From contig CALZJV010000158.1 in assembly GCA_945787595.1 (NCBI GenBank), positions 1 to 14,596 of the forward strand: a stretch of DNA of 14,596 nucleotides, given 5' to 3'. This stretch comes from an uncultured Desulfobacterales bacterium (GTDB lineage Bacteria > Desulfobacterota > Desulfobacteria > Desulfobacterales > JAFDCJ01). Under the pieces are notes generated by a model. It was not told the DNA's origin. It searched no databases and saw nothing but the letters and a program-made list of their open reading frames with translations. Positions 1 through 8,558 of the stretch are shown here, one piece after another. The position numbers were made by a program, and so were the translations under genes. Each line of letters begins with the position of its first letter. Within the stretch, counting starts at the first letter, position 1.

Positions 1-16
1 TCTGCCGCAGGCGGAT

Positions 17-120
17 TGTTTTTCATTTGCCTCTGCTTGCATCCCGCTTCAGCGGGGTTCCTCAGAGGCAAGTGAAAAGAAAAAGTTCTCTCTGCGTTCT
101 TTGCGCCTCTGCGGTGAAAA
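17..120. repeat. Intergenic hairpin plus CTCTGCG-type repeat upstream of the tape-measure gene
   Basis: Positions 19-35 and 63-79 are complementary over about 17 bp with two mismatches (arm reads TTTTCATTTGCCTCTG). Inside lies a perfect 6-bp stem CCCGCT/AGCGGG (43-56). Directly downstream (about 88-118) is a CTCTGCG..CTCTGCGGTGAAA motif, an inverted relative of the one at 4122-4150. This is a non-coding palindromic repeat of a kind also seen at 4122-4405. It could act as a terminator or RNA processing site for the preceding eCIS gene outside the window, but that is an inference. No gene is seen in 1-174. Confidence 0.7.
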
Positions 121-174
121 TACTACTTTAATACGTCGCCGCTAACTTTCATACGAGCGTCGAGGTAATTAACA

Positions 175-1176
175 ATGATACCCAGCCACAAAATAAAAAA
201 TGCGGTCTTTGATCTGCGTTTCAGTTCCAAGACTGCATTGTTGCAGGAAAATTCCTATCTAGGTGGATTTGTCAAGCAGGGTCTTATGCCGATGGTGGAC
301 ACGGTGTTGTCCAAGCATGACCGGGATGGCAGCGTCATCTGTTTAGACAAACTGGTCATCGACCTGGGCCGACTTCGTTTCAGCGATTATAAAAGCCAAA
401 TGGTACACCGATTGCGGGCAGAGCTGGATGCGATATTGAGATCGAAGATCCAGCATCTGCAAAATTCCTCCGATTCTCGTGAACGAATCATCCCTTCGAC
501 AAGACGGGATTTGGAGCTGATTACGCATTTTCTTTTGACCGGTGCCCTGCCGGGTCCCCTGAATCTGAAACATGGCTGGAGTCTGGACCGGCGTCTGCAG
601 TCTATTTTAAAGCAGGAGCAATCCGCTTTTCTCAGGTTCCTGCAAAAAACTTCGCACCGGCCGCAGGTCATCCAACGGCTGGTCAGGCAGTTTTCCGCCG
701 GCACCGTCCGGCAGGTTGCCCGGCTGCTGGCACCGGCTCAATCGGAACCAGCACTAAAAGCGGTTGATAATATCCTGCGGCGGAACCAAAGCCGGTCCCC
801 AACCGGCACGCAAACAGCGGAGTTCACAGCGCTGGTGTGGGAGCTTTTACTGGATTATCTCCTGCAAAATCCGAGCAGTCGTTTTAGCGCAGCCAAATTC
901 GTCAACTGGATCACCGCAAAACTCGAACCGCGTCAAGGTTCAATTTCTGAGGCGTTAACCGCAATTCTGGCAGAAAAAACCGGCAAGAAAGTGTTGTCGG
1001 AGGATGTCATCTCCCCACCGGGGCGTTCGCCGAAAACCAACGCCACGGGGAAAGAATCCCGCCAAATATTTAAAGGCTATGATCTTTATGAAGCCCTGCG
1101 ATTTTACCTGCAGCACGGGATGATGCCCTGGGCAGCCGGTACCGTTTCGCCGAATGTCGGTGGCAGAAATAATTGA
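175..1176 (+). CDS. Contractile injection system tape-measure protein, N-terminal part (frame-broken)
   Basis: The 333-aa product has the start typical of CIS tape-measure proteins (CIS_TMP family, Afp14-like): an HKI..AVFDLRF opening, then LQENSYLGGFVKQGLMP and a DKLVIDLGRL strand (about residues 58-67), followed by alpha-helical repeats. In this family the protein sits inside the inner tube and sets the length of the injection apparatus. The start is supported by GAGG at 162-165, 9 nt before ATG 175. The reading ends after ..RFYLQHGMMPWAAG, a position where family members normally continue (LPWWA followed by helical repeats). The continuation is in the +1 frame, in the next ORF, which overlaps by 23 bp. 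Together they make about 955 aa, close to the family's usual ~1000 aa. So this is one gene broken by a frameshift, a sequencing error, or a site of recoding. The family call is from remembered motifs, not an alignment. Confidence 0.85.
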   Translation: MIPSHKIKNAVFDLRFSSKTALLQENSYLGGFVKQGLMPMVDTVLSKHDRDGSVICLDKLVIDLGRLRFSDYKSQMVHRLRAELDAILRSKIQHLQNSSDSRERIIPSTRRDLELITHFLLTGALPGPLNLKHGWSLDRRLQSILKQEQSAFLRFLQKTSHRPQVIQRLVRQFSAGTVRQVARLLAPAQSEPALKAVDNILRRNQSRSPTGTQTAEFTALVWELLLDYLLQNPSSRFSAAKFVNWITAKLEPRQGSISEALTAILAEKTGKKVLSEDVISPPGRSPKTNATGKESRQIFKGYDLYEALRFYLQHGMMPWAAGTVSPNVGGRNN

Positions 1177-3043
1177 GGAACTAAAAGAATCACACCCGGA
1201 AAAACTCCTCAAATTGGCGAATGATCTGCAACACGAACCGGAACTCTGCCGGCGTTTGGCGGGGCATTTGCCCCCGCCGGTGATGACGCAATTCATCACG
1301 GCTTTACTGACAGTTATCTCTCCCGGCAACCATGAAGACCGGCTGACATTTATTCAATCGATCAACGATTTTGCAGATCGTGCTGCCGACCGCCAAGGGT
1401 TTTTAGCCGATATTGTACACAACCTTGTTACCCGCCAACCGATCGATCTGAAGCAGCTTGCCGCCCAGACCGCTGATCCGGCAAAAGCAGAACCGGCGGA
1501 TGTCGTATTTGATCCCGGGCAGGACCCGGACCTGATGCGGGCCCACCTGGCCACCTTAATTAATACCGCCAATAAAACTGAGGCACACGTCTCCACCTTT
1601 TCGCAGCTGCTGGATGATCTGGAGGCAAAATATCCCTATGAATTCCGTGAATATCTGGCATGGCTTACTGCGAACAAAAAACGATTTACCTCACTTCTCA
1701 AACTTTCAAGCCCGCAGGATTTGAATAAGACCTTGGCACGTCAGGCTGAATTTCCGTCTTTGGTGAGCCGCGCAATCGAAGCGCTGGAAACCCTGCCGGC
1801 AAAGGCAGAGGATTTACCGGATGAAAAGATGTTTCGCCGGCTTAAGGACTCACTGGCGGCATATCAAGAGCAAGGAGATCTTAGTTTTGCAGCGCAAACA
1901 ACTCCTGATGAAAGCCCATCAATAGATAAGCCGACCACGGAAGATGAGTCCGCACTTATCAGATGTCTGACCGGAGACCCAACGTCGCATCCTATTTCGG
2001 ATGCCACTGCCAGGGTTATTTTCACGCGATTTATCCGCCACTGCTTAAAAACACTGTATGCCTTCCTCGGTGACCATCTAAAAGACAAAAACGTCATAAA
2101 GAAGATGGTCACGCTGCTTTCCGAAAACTGGCTGACCCGTGTGCTGGCCGGTTTGCGGCCGGATCTGCACCTGCCGGTTCAAACATATGCCGATATTATC
2201 GCTGACGCCTGTTATTCAAAGGAACTATTTGACCGGCCTGAAAAGTTAAATACACTAAAATGGGAATTTATCTTCACCTATCTGGCTCAAGCCGGAGACC
2301 GCGCTTTTCACCAAACCGATTTCATCCGGCACTTTATCGCGTTTCTGGCCGACAATATTCGTAAAATGGACAAAGGAACCTTCGCTGCCGTTTTGTCTCA
2401 GAATCTGACTGCTAACATTAGGCCCACCACCCGCCCGGCACACATAAACGTGTTACAGGAGCTGGGGCATTTGGAGGAGGCAACCGAAGATCTGAAATTA
2501 AAGCATCCTGCCAGCATTAGGGAAACCGCAGAAGACCAGATCGATGAAGCGGTGGTGCACAATGCAGGTATGGTCATTGTCGCTCCCTATTTACCAAGGT
2601 TGTGGAACATGCTCGGCCTGATCGAAAAAGAAAAATTCAAAGACTTTCAGGCCGCCGAGAGGGCCGTTCATCTGCTACAGTTTATGACGGACGAATGCAC
2701 GGATACACCGGAGTATCTGCTGGTTCTGAATAAAATTTTGTGCGGTATTAAACTGAGCGAACCTGTCACAGGCCGTATTGATATCAGCGCTAAAGAGCAG
2801 GAAGCCGTTGAAAGTCTGATACGGGGAATGATTGAAAACTGGAAGACCATCGGCCATACATCGGTAGGGGGATTTCGCGAGTCGTTTTTCCAGCGTCGGG
2901 GCCGCCTGACACTAAAGGACGAGGCCTGGCATCTGAAGGTTGAGCAGCGGGCCTTTGACATGTTGCTGGATAGCATTCCGTGGAGTTTTGCCACTATTAA
3001 ACATACGTGGATGGAGCGGGTGGTGTATGTGAAATGGCGGTAG
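1154..3043 (+). CDS. Contractile injection system tape-measure protein, C-terminal part (frame-broken)
   Basis: This 629-aa frame continues the CIS tape-measure protein: helical repeats such as VAEIIEELKESHPEKLLKLA directly follow where the first ORF diverges. The end matches the family's conserved C-terminus, with a VEQRAFDMLLDSIPW block followed by IKHTWMERVVYVKW. The listed ATG (1154) lies inside the preceding ORF and has no Shine-Dalgarno sequence. The same frame is open further upstream (..QPVPFRRMSV..), so an independent start is unlikely. No classical slippery heptamer is obvious in 1120-1176. If the break is real, the tape measure would be made in two pieces or not at all, and assembly of full-length particles would suffer. 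It is followed by a 224-bp repeat-rich spacer before the DUF4157 gene. Confidence 0.85.
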   Translation: MSVAEIIEELKESHPEKLLKLANDLQHEPELCRRLAGHLPPPVMTQFITALLTVISPGNHEDRLTFIQSINDFADRAADRQGFLADIVHNLVTRQPIDLKQLAAQTADPAKAEPADVVFDPGQDPDLMRAHLATLINTANKTEAHVSTFSQLLDDLEAKYPYEFREYLAWLTANKKRFTSLLKLSSPQDLNKTLARQAEFPSLVSRAIEALETLPAKAEDLPDEKMFRRLKDSLAAYQEQGDLSFAAQTTPDESPSIDKPTTEDESALIRCLTGDPTSHPISDATARVIFTRFIRHCLKTLYAFLGDHLKDKNVIKKMVTLLSENWLTRVLAGLRPDLHLPVQTYADIIADACYSKELFDRPEKLNTLKWEFIFTYLAQAGDRAFHQTDFIRHFIAFLADNIRKMDKGTFAAVLSQNLTANIRPTTRPAHINVLQELGHLEEATEDLKLKHPASIRETAEDQIDEAVVHNAGMVIVAPYLPRLWNMLGLIEKEKFKDFQAAERAVHLLQFMTDECTDTPEYLLVLNKILCGIKLSEPVTGRIDISAKEQEAVESLIRGMIENWKTIGHTSVGGFRESFFQRRGRLTLKDEAWHLKVEQRAFDMLLDSIPWSFATIKHTWMERVVYVKWR

Positions 3044-3063
3044 CGTTGTTGTGGTGTAATATT

Positions 3064-3215
3064 AACCGCAGACTCACGCAGACATACGCAGACAGTTATT
3101 GGTTACTTAATTAATTATTTTTGGGCATTTTGTGACAAAACAATCTCGCCACCAAGACACCAAAACACAAAGATAAATTATAGCAAACAGTTTTGCTTCG
3201 AGCCTTTGTGCCTTA
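3064..3215. repeat. Spacer repeats: CGCAGAC motif and a CACCAAGACAC inverted repeat
   Basis: At 3066-3095 there is a run of CGCAGAC-type units (relative of the CTCTGCG repeats elsewhere in the window). At about 3150-3213 an imperfect inverted repeat has a left arm GCCACCAAGACAC..CACAAAG and a right arm CCTTTGTGCCTTAGTGGC. A short inner stem, AGCAAA/TTTGCT, lies near 3182-3197. Repeats of this appearance are common between genes in many bacteria. A role as terminator or mRNA processing hairpin between the tape-measure and DUF4157 genes is possible but unproven. Confidence 0.6.
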
Positions 3216-3267
3216 GTGGCAATTTTTCAGGCTTGTCTGTGGTAGGAAATTAAAAAAGGAGAAACAA

Positions 3268-4083
3268 ATGAAATCTTACGATACGACTTCGGATAATGAT
3301 TCCAAGTCTCGTGCCGCAGCCAATGATCAGCAGCAAAAAACGGGAGTAGAAAAAGGCGTCCGGATCCCACCAGGTCCAATCGCCCAGCGCAAGCACAGGG
3401 ATATAATCAACGGCAGCCCGTATATGGTTTCTCAGCGAAAGCGTCTACGTGGTCTATCGGGCCAGGCACTGCAGAAGCAGGACGGTCTCGAGGAAGAAGA
3501 GTTGATGCAAGGGAAATCCGCCGCCCAGATGCAACCCGAGGAGGATGAGGAATTGCTGCAGGGCAAGTCTGCTGCCCAGAAGCAGGCTGAGGAGGAAGAG
3601 GAGTTAATGCAGGGAAAGTTTGCTGCCCAGAGACAACCGTTGGAGGATGAAGAGCTGATGCAGGGCAAATTTGCAGCCCAGATGCAGCCCGAGGAGGATG
3701 AAGAGCTGATGCAGGGTAAATTCACAACCCAGATGCAGCCCAATGAGAACAGGACGGGGATGCCGGACGAATTGAAAGCAAGTATGGAAAGCACGCTCAG
3801 CACAGATCTTTCCGACGTGCGGGTACATCCGGACTCAGGCAAAGCGATAGAGGTCGGGGCGCTGGCTTACACCCAGGGAAGCGACGTTCACTTTGCTCCC
3901 GGGCAGTTCAAGCCGGAATCATCCGCCGGGCAGCAGCTTCTGGGGCATGAGTTGACCCATGTGGTGCAACAGGGTCAGGGCCGTGTAAAGCCCACCGGTG
4001 AGGTGGCAGGATTGCCGGTCAACGACAGCCCGGCTTTGGAAAATGAGGCAGATGAAATGGGTAAAATATCAAGTAAAAGATGA
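3268..4083 (+). CDS. DUF4157 (eCIS-core) protein with 17-residue repeats, no toxin domain
   Basis: 271 aa, preceded by a strong ribosome site (AAGGAG, about 7 nt before ATG). Residues 1-73 are polar and low in complexity. Residues 74-158 are five tandem 17-residue units of the type EEDEELMQGKFAAQMQP. Residues about 164-262 form a DUF4157 domain: MPDELKASMESTLSTDLSDVRVH, then YTQGSDVHFAPGQF, the HELTH metallopeptidase-like motif at 227-231, and a closing ALENEADEMG. DUF4157 is the domain most strongly associated with eCIS-loaded effectors, where it usually precedes a toxin domain. Here the protein stops about 10 residues after the domain, so no toxin is attached. It may be a stand-alone carrier or adaptor, or an effector that lost its C-terminus. 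Position between the tape-measure and ATPase genes supports an eCIS role. Whether HELTH is catalytic here is unknown. Confidence 0.9.
   Translation: MKSYDTTSDNDSKSRAAANDQQQKTGVEKGVRIPPGPIAQRKHRDIINGSPYMVSQRKRLRGLSGQALQKQDGLEEEELMQGKSAAQMQPEEDEELLQGKSAAQKQAEEEEELMQGKFAAQRQPLEDEELMQGKFAAQMQPEEDEELMQGKFTTQMQPNENRTGMPDELKASMESTLSTDLSDVRVHPDSGKAIEVGALAYTQGSDVHFAPGQFKPESSAGQQLLGHELTHVVQQGQGRVKPTGEVAGLPVNDSPALENEADEMGKISSKR
3487..3741 (+). repeat. Five tandem 51-bp coding repeats in the DUF4157 gene
   Basis: Five in-frame 51-bp units encode 17 residues each, with the pattern acidic stretch, ELMQGK, (S/F)AAQ, (M/K/R)QP. They are similar but not identical at DNA level, so they look like older duplications under protein-level selection. 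Acidic/QGK linkers of this sort precede DUF4157 in other eCIS-associated proteins; their function is not established. Confidence 0.9.
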
Positions 4084-4121
4084 TTTGAAGGGATTCAAGG
4101 GGCAAGTTAATCGTTGTATTT

Positions 4122-4405
4122 ACCGCAGAGTCACAGAGAACGCAGAGGCGATATTTTTTTCATTTGCCGGTGACCCCGGAGGAATAGGCTGACGCATTCC
4201 ACAGGGCGGGGACAACGGCAAATGAAAATCAGCAAACACCCCGTGCTGTATTTACATAAAACTTGCAATTAGAGGGGCGTCAAAAGATGCAATGAATGAG
4301 ATTTTGTTCGAAGGACTGTTGTTTTTGACTTTCTGGCCTCTCAGCAGAAAGTGAAAAGACAAATCCACTCTGCGTCCTCGGCGACTCGAGCGCAGCGGGC
4401 GGTGA
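4122..4405. repeat. Nested palindromic repeat block between DUF4157 and AAA+ genes
   Basis: This gene-free 417-bp spacer (4084-4500) is filled largely by repeats. An ACCGCAGAG..AACGCAGAGG motif (4122-4148) comes first. A hairpin follows, with a perfect 13-bp outer stem TTTTCATTTGCCG (about 4157-4169) pairing with 4216-4228 and inner arms GGAAT/ATTCC. A second hairpin has GACTTTCTG at 4327-4335 pairing with CAGAAAGTG near 4345-4353 (one mismatch). Last is an opposite-facing CTCTGCGTC..GGCGGTGAAA motif (about 4369-4405). The whole block is thus roughly an inverted repeat of the unit at 17-120. It is non-coding. Nothing else is recognised up to 4500. Confidence 0.7.
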
Positions 4406-4500
4406 AATTATATAAACCACAAGCAGCCTTAGTTATATAAGCTTTCCAATATAAGTCAAATGTGTCTAATTAAAAATGAACTTATCAGTAAGAAAATAAA

Positions 4501-5916
4501 ATGCGAAACGATAATTTAAGACAACTTCGAAAGGGTGGTCAAGGCCATAAACAACAACTCAAGGCGGCCATGTCCCTGACTGAAGCTAACTCCGCCTGTT
4601 TGCAAAGAGAACTGGAGTGGTTCAACCAGGTGCTGGAGACCCGTATCAGTTTATATTTCGGCAACGATTGCCCCTATGGCAGCATCTACGATGTAGCTGC
4701 CCCGTCCCTCGCGCCCAACGGATCTTTCTACGAACAGGTCGTAAAAGAGAACGACATGAACATCGACGAACGGCTGGTGATGCTGCTGGCGTTGATTCCG
4801 CACGTCCGCCCCCAGGTGCTGGATACGTTCTTCATCAAAAATAAAAATTTCGAGCGGACATTTACGGAATTTGGCGGCTGGCGCGGCAACACCCACGGCG
4901 GATTTCTACCCACCGGTGAAACAGCTTCCTTCATCCTGGCCGGAGATGATTTAAAGAAACGGTTTGAAATTCTGCGGATATTCGACCCGGATCATTTCTT
5001 TGCCCGCGATACCATCTTGCGTCTTGAATGGCAAGGTCGGAACGAACCTTTTTTATCCGGCTCGTTGGTTATTGCTACGGAGTTCCTGAACAAGTTTACC
5101 TCCGGCATCTACCACAAACCGGATTATTCCATGAGCTTTCCGGCCAAACTTATCACCACGCAGCTGACCTGGGATGACCTTGTGCTGCCATCGGATGTAT
5201 TTGAAGAGTTGGAAACCATCACCGGGTGGGTGCGTCATGCCAAAACCATCATGCAAGGCTGGGGGCTTGAAAAGGTGGTCATGCCGGGTTACCGCAGCCT
5301 GTTTTACGGCCCGTCCGGCACCGGCAAAACGCTAACAGCCTGCCTGATTGGCAGTACCGTCGGCGCCGATGTCTACCGCATCGATCTTTCGATGGTGGTT
5401 TCCAAATACATCGGCGAGACCGAAAAAAACCTGGCCAATATCTTTGATCAGGCCCAGAATAAAAGCTGGATCCTTTTTTTTGATGAGGCTGATGCTCTGT
5501 TCGGCAGAAGGACCCAGACCACCAACGCTCATGACCGTTATGCCAATCAGGAAATCTCCTATTTGTTGCAGCGGGTGGAGGATTTTCCCGGTGTGGTCAT
5601 CCTGGCAACCAACCTCAAGGCCAATATCGATGACGCCTTTGCCCGCCGTTTTCAGTCCCAGGTGTACTTTCCCATGCCGGACGCCGATCTGCGTCTGCAG
5701 CTCTGGAAAAACATGTTGAACCATCGCTGCCGTGTGACCGAGGGAACTGATTTAAATGAAATTGCTGAAAAGTACGAGATTTCCGGAGGCGCCATCACCA
5801 ATGTTGTGCGATACGGGGCTATCTGGGCCCTACAGAATAATAGAGATGCAATTTCCCATGGCGATCTGGTTAAAGGCATCGCCAAAGAACTCAGAAAAGA
5901 AGGAAAGACGATTTAG
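4501..5916 (+). CDS. AAA+ ATPase of the contractile injection system (Afp15-like)
   Basis: 471 aa. The N-terminal ~210 residues are a family-specific region (coiled start, then LMLLALIPHVRPQ and GGWRGNTHGGFLPTGETA). The AAA+ module has all key elements: Walker A GPSGTGKT (270-277), Walker B ILFFDEAD (324-331), sensor 1 VVILATNL (365-372), arginine-finger region DDAFARRF (377-384) and a sensor-2 helix SGGAITNVVR (428-437). This arrangement is typical of the ATPase encoded near the end of eCIS clusters, which is needed for particle assembly in characterised systems; the exact substrate is not clear. The only ribosome-site candidate before ATG 4501 is weak (AGTAAG). The ATPase is intact, so the cluster is not wholly degenerate. 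It is followed 8 bp later by the membrane protein gene. Confidence 0.93.
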   Translation: MRNDNLRQLRKGGQGHKQQLKAAMSLTEANSACLQRELEWFNQVLETRISLYFGNDCPYGSIYDVAAPSLAPNGSFYEQVVKENDMNIDERLVMLLALIPHVRPQVLDTFFIKNKNFERTFTEFGGWRGNTHGGFLPTGETASFILAGDDLKKRFEILRIFDPDHFFARDTILRLEWQGRNEPFLSGSLVIATEFLNKFTSGIYHKPDYSMSFPAKLITTQLTWDDLVLPSDVFEELETITGWVRHAKTIMQGWGLEKVVMPGYRSLFYGPSGTGKTLTACLIGSTVGADVYRIDLSMVVSKYIGETEKNLANIFDQAQNKSWILFFDEADALFGRRTQTTNAHDRYANQEISYLLQRVEDFPGVVILATNLKANIDDAFARRFQSQVYFPMPDADLRLQLWKNMLNHRCRVTEGTDLNEIAEKYEISGGAITNVVRYGAIWALQNNRDAISHGDLVKGIAKELRKEGKTI

Positions 5917-5924
5917 GGGAAATT

Positions 5925-8558
5925 ATGATGACACCGTTTAGTCTAAACAAAAAAATTTGGCTCAGGGTCATGGCATCTTTGACGTTAGTGGTAATTTTTC
6001 AACTAGTCTGCATGGGTAACACAAATGACTGCATAGCGGCCGACCCCCAAAATATTGTATTTTACAAAGATCTGTTCAAGGGTGATGAGGACACCATCAA
6101 AAAAATTCAAAACAGCCTGGGTTTGATCTTCCATGATTTTAAAAAACCAAAAGAGGATGGCGTTATAGGCCCTGAAACAACCAAGGCCTTAAATGAATTT
6201 TGTTCTCATTTTGAAATCAAACAAACAAAAAACCTGGCCCTGGAATTGGCGGCAGCATTATTTTATTATGCTGCTATTGCAGAGACTGAACCAGCATGGG
6301 AAAAAGATACCAGTGAACCAAATTTTGTTTGTTGGTTATCTCAACTATTGGACCGACAAAGCACAATAAGCCGGCTAAAAATTCTCAATCGTGAAGCACC
6401 GCAGAGACTGATACTCTTAAAATATACTAAATATGAAGAGCAGGGTGATGCAAGGCGTTACAAGACCGGGATCGATGCGTGGGCCGATACAGAAAAAACT
6501 GAATCTGGGAAAATTGATGATTCAATTGTCTCTTATAAATTAGAGAAAGAAGATCTGGAAGAACTGGAGACCAAGAATCAAATCCTTGAGCAGCTACAAA
6601 ACCTTCAGGACAAGGAGTTTTCAGACAAATATGAATTGATAACGGCCTTGAAAACCGTTTTCGAGGAAGTGACTGATCAATACCGGCATTACGATGAATA
6701 CCTATCATTGATTGTGAAAAGTGCTGATAAAATGAAAACTGACGAACTTAATAAGGCCAGTTCAAATGCTACTGACGACGGAAGTGGAAACGACAAAACA
6801 AATAATCAAAAACAACCATCGAATATAGAACGTGATCGCGCTGGAACTATCTACAAATTAAGCAAACAATCGTTTGAAAAAATTGAGAAAGTAAATATTC
6901 CGAAGAAAATCATTGCACAGATTCAGAGGCTGGAGGATATAGAATATCCCAATCAAGAATTATTTTGGATGGCCTTAACAGCGCTAAAAAACGGCAAGGG
7001 CGCAACGGATTCCTTAAAGCAGTTTCTGGAACATGTGGATGAGCTCGAAGGCTACAAAAAGACTGAAAATTTTTTGAAAGGACACCTCGCAGTTGATAAG
7101 TTGAGAAAGTATCAGGGGGCAATTTCTAAAATAGCCAGAAAAGAACACTTTTTTGATAAATCAAAACCCATTGAATGGAGTGGTGGCTCATGCGGGTGCG
7201 TGCTCGAAGACCTTTCTGGAGTCGTTTATGGGTTTTATCCCTTTTGGTTGGTGGGAGATCCACCAGACATGGAGAAAGCCGGTAAACAAAAAGGCGATGA
7301 TACTGAAAATCAAAATAATCAAAATGAAGATGCTAAAAGTGTTAAACAGGAATTGGATTTCAGCGTACTCTCTAGAATCGGTTACTATGCCATGTCTTTC
7401 GATGAAAATGGCTATGTTAAGGGACGGTTGCCTTGGAATCCGAAAGAGGCTGAATTTTTAAAAACTGCTCGTGATCACAGAAGCGCGGTAGACGTGGTCA
7501 TTTATCAAAGTGATTGGGGAAAATGGTCAAAACTGTTTGAAAAAGGAGGCGGTAATAAAAAATTTCAGAATTTAATAGAGAATATCGGGGAATTAGTTAA
7601 AGTTGAATTGACCGATCCTTTTTCGAAGATCAAACCAATAATTTCCTTTGGCGGAAGTTCGACTCCAACTATGGCAGACGGCGTAATCTTATATTTTGAA
7701 GGGATTCAACAAGCCGAAAAACCTAAAATTGATGGCGATTTATTTATAGCATTTATCGAAGAGCTTAAAAAACAGCTAAAAGCCAAGCAAAAGGATTTTC
7801 GTTTGAGCATTATGCTATCCATGGATGATCTTGGTAATAATATTTATGACTTTGATATCCTAAGACAAATTATCCCGGAAAAAGAAAAAGGAGAAAAGGG
7901 TTATGAATATCAAGATTATGTGGATCATTTCCTGGTGTTCCTCGAGGAGCCCACGACAGATAGCAAAAAAAGACTGAGACGAGAAATAGAAAACAACTTT
8001 ACGGGCTATCAACGAAAGACCATGCTCCGGAAAATAATCCCCGTCATCACACCTATAGCCCATGACGAAAAGCAATTGGAACAGCTGAAAGACGATTTGA
8101 TATACTTCGATGACAATTTTGGTGGTGTCGGGATCTGGCCACTCCCGATCACAACCGGTCAGGAAAGTAAAGATGTAGCTACCAGAGTGGAAGAGATAAA
8201 TATAAAACTCAAGGAGGGCAAGGTACAGGTTTGGGATTTCTGCAAATGGATCTGTCCCAAAAGGTGGACCTTCCGTATATTCTGGGATGCCTCAATGGTC
8301 ATCCTGGTTGTTTTCTATCTCTGTTATTGGAGAATCTGCAAGGTGCGCTTTATCTCTCATAGCAACCGGATATTTTCGGGTATTTTTCTGCTAGCTCTGC
8401 TGCTTCTCTCGCTCCTGATCTTCATCTTGCTCCTTTATTGCGATCCCCATAGGAGTTTTGACTTCAAAGACCTTGTGACCGATATTGGAATCATCATATA
8501 TTTGGTCGCATTGCTAATACTGTGGCAATTATTCGTAAGAAAGGGGAAGCAACCTTAG
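5925..8558 (+). CDS. Membrane-anchored protein with peptidoglycan-binding module and degenerate GH18-like domain
   Basis: 877 aa. Residues 9-39 are an N-terminal signal (possible cleavage after CIAA). Residues 52-96 match a PG_binding_1 module (IKKIQNSLGL..DGVIGPETTKALNEF). Residues about 190-420 are charged, helical and coiled-coil-prone. Residues about 433-740 resemble a GH18 barrel: VVYGFYPFW (433-441), LDFSVLSRIGYYAMSFDENG (477-496), IKPIISFGG (569-577), DGVILYFE (585-592), and GGVGIWPL near the end (733-740). The catalytic signature DGxDxDxE keeps the first D (585) and the E (592) but has I and Y in place of the second and third D, so hydrolysis is doubtful. Three hydrophobic helices follow (about 786-805, 816-838, 851-871). 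AGGGGA (5915-5920) serves ATG 5925 or, with better spacing, ATG 5928. The gene follows the eCIS ATPase by 8 bp, suggesting co-expression. It may bind cell-wall glycan at the envelope; the role in anchoring or releasing particles is an inference. Confidence 0.75.
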   Translation: MMTPFSLNKKIWLRVMASLTLVVIFQLVCMGNTNDCIAADPQNIVFYKDLFKGDEDTIKKIQNSLGLIFHDFKKPKEDGVIGPETTKALNEFCSHFEIKQTKNLALELAAALFYYAAIAETEPAWEKDTSEPNFVCWLSQLLDRQSTISRLKILNREAPQRLILLKYTKYEEQGDARRYKTGIDAWADTEKTESGKIDDSIVSYKLEKEDLEELETKNQILEQLQNLQDKEFSDKYELITALKTVFEEVTDQYRHYDEYLSLIVKSADKMKTDELNKASSNATDDGSGNDKTNNQKQPSNIERDRAGTIYKLSKQSFEKIEKVNIPKKIIAQIQRLEDIEYPNQELFWMALTALKNGKGATDSLKQFLEHVDELEGYKKTENFLKGHLAVDKLRKYQGAISKIARKEHFFDKSKPIEWSGGSCGCVLEDLSGVVYGFYPFWLVGDPPDMEKAGKQKGDDTENQNNQNEDAKSVKQELDFSVLSRIGYYAMSFDENGYVKGRLPWNPKEAEFLKTARDHRSAVDVVIYQSDWGKWSKLFEKGGGNKKFQNLIENIGELVKVELTDPFSKIKPIISFGGSSTPTMADGVILYFEGIQQAEKPKIDGDLFIAFIEELKKQLKAKQKDFRLSIMLSMDDLGNNIYDFDILRQIIPEKEKGEKGYEYQDYVDHFLVFLEEPTTDSKKRLRREIENNFTGYQRKTMLRKIIPVITPIAHDEKQLEQLKDDLIYFDDNFGGVGIWPLPITTGQESKDVATRVEEINIKLKEGKVQVWDFCKWICPKRWTFRIFWDASMVILVVFYLCYWRICKVRFISHSNRIFSGIFLLALLLLSLLIFILLLYCDPHRSFDFKDLVTDIGIIIYLVALLILWQLFVRKGKQP

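Noticed and set aside
3487..3741. Regular 51-bp repeats as a possible CRISPR array
   Set aside because: They are contiguous, in-frame coding repeats without spacers.
3432..3842. 136-codon minus-strand ORF opposite the DUF4157 gene
   Set aside because: Its repeats are the mirror of the 51-bp coding repeats; the + strand reading has clear domain motifs and a strong ribosome site.
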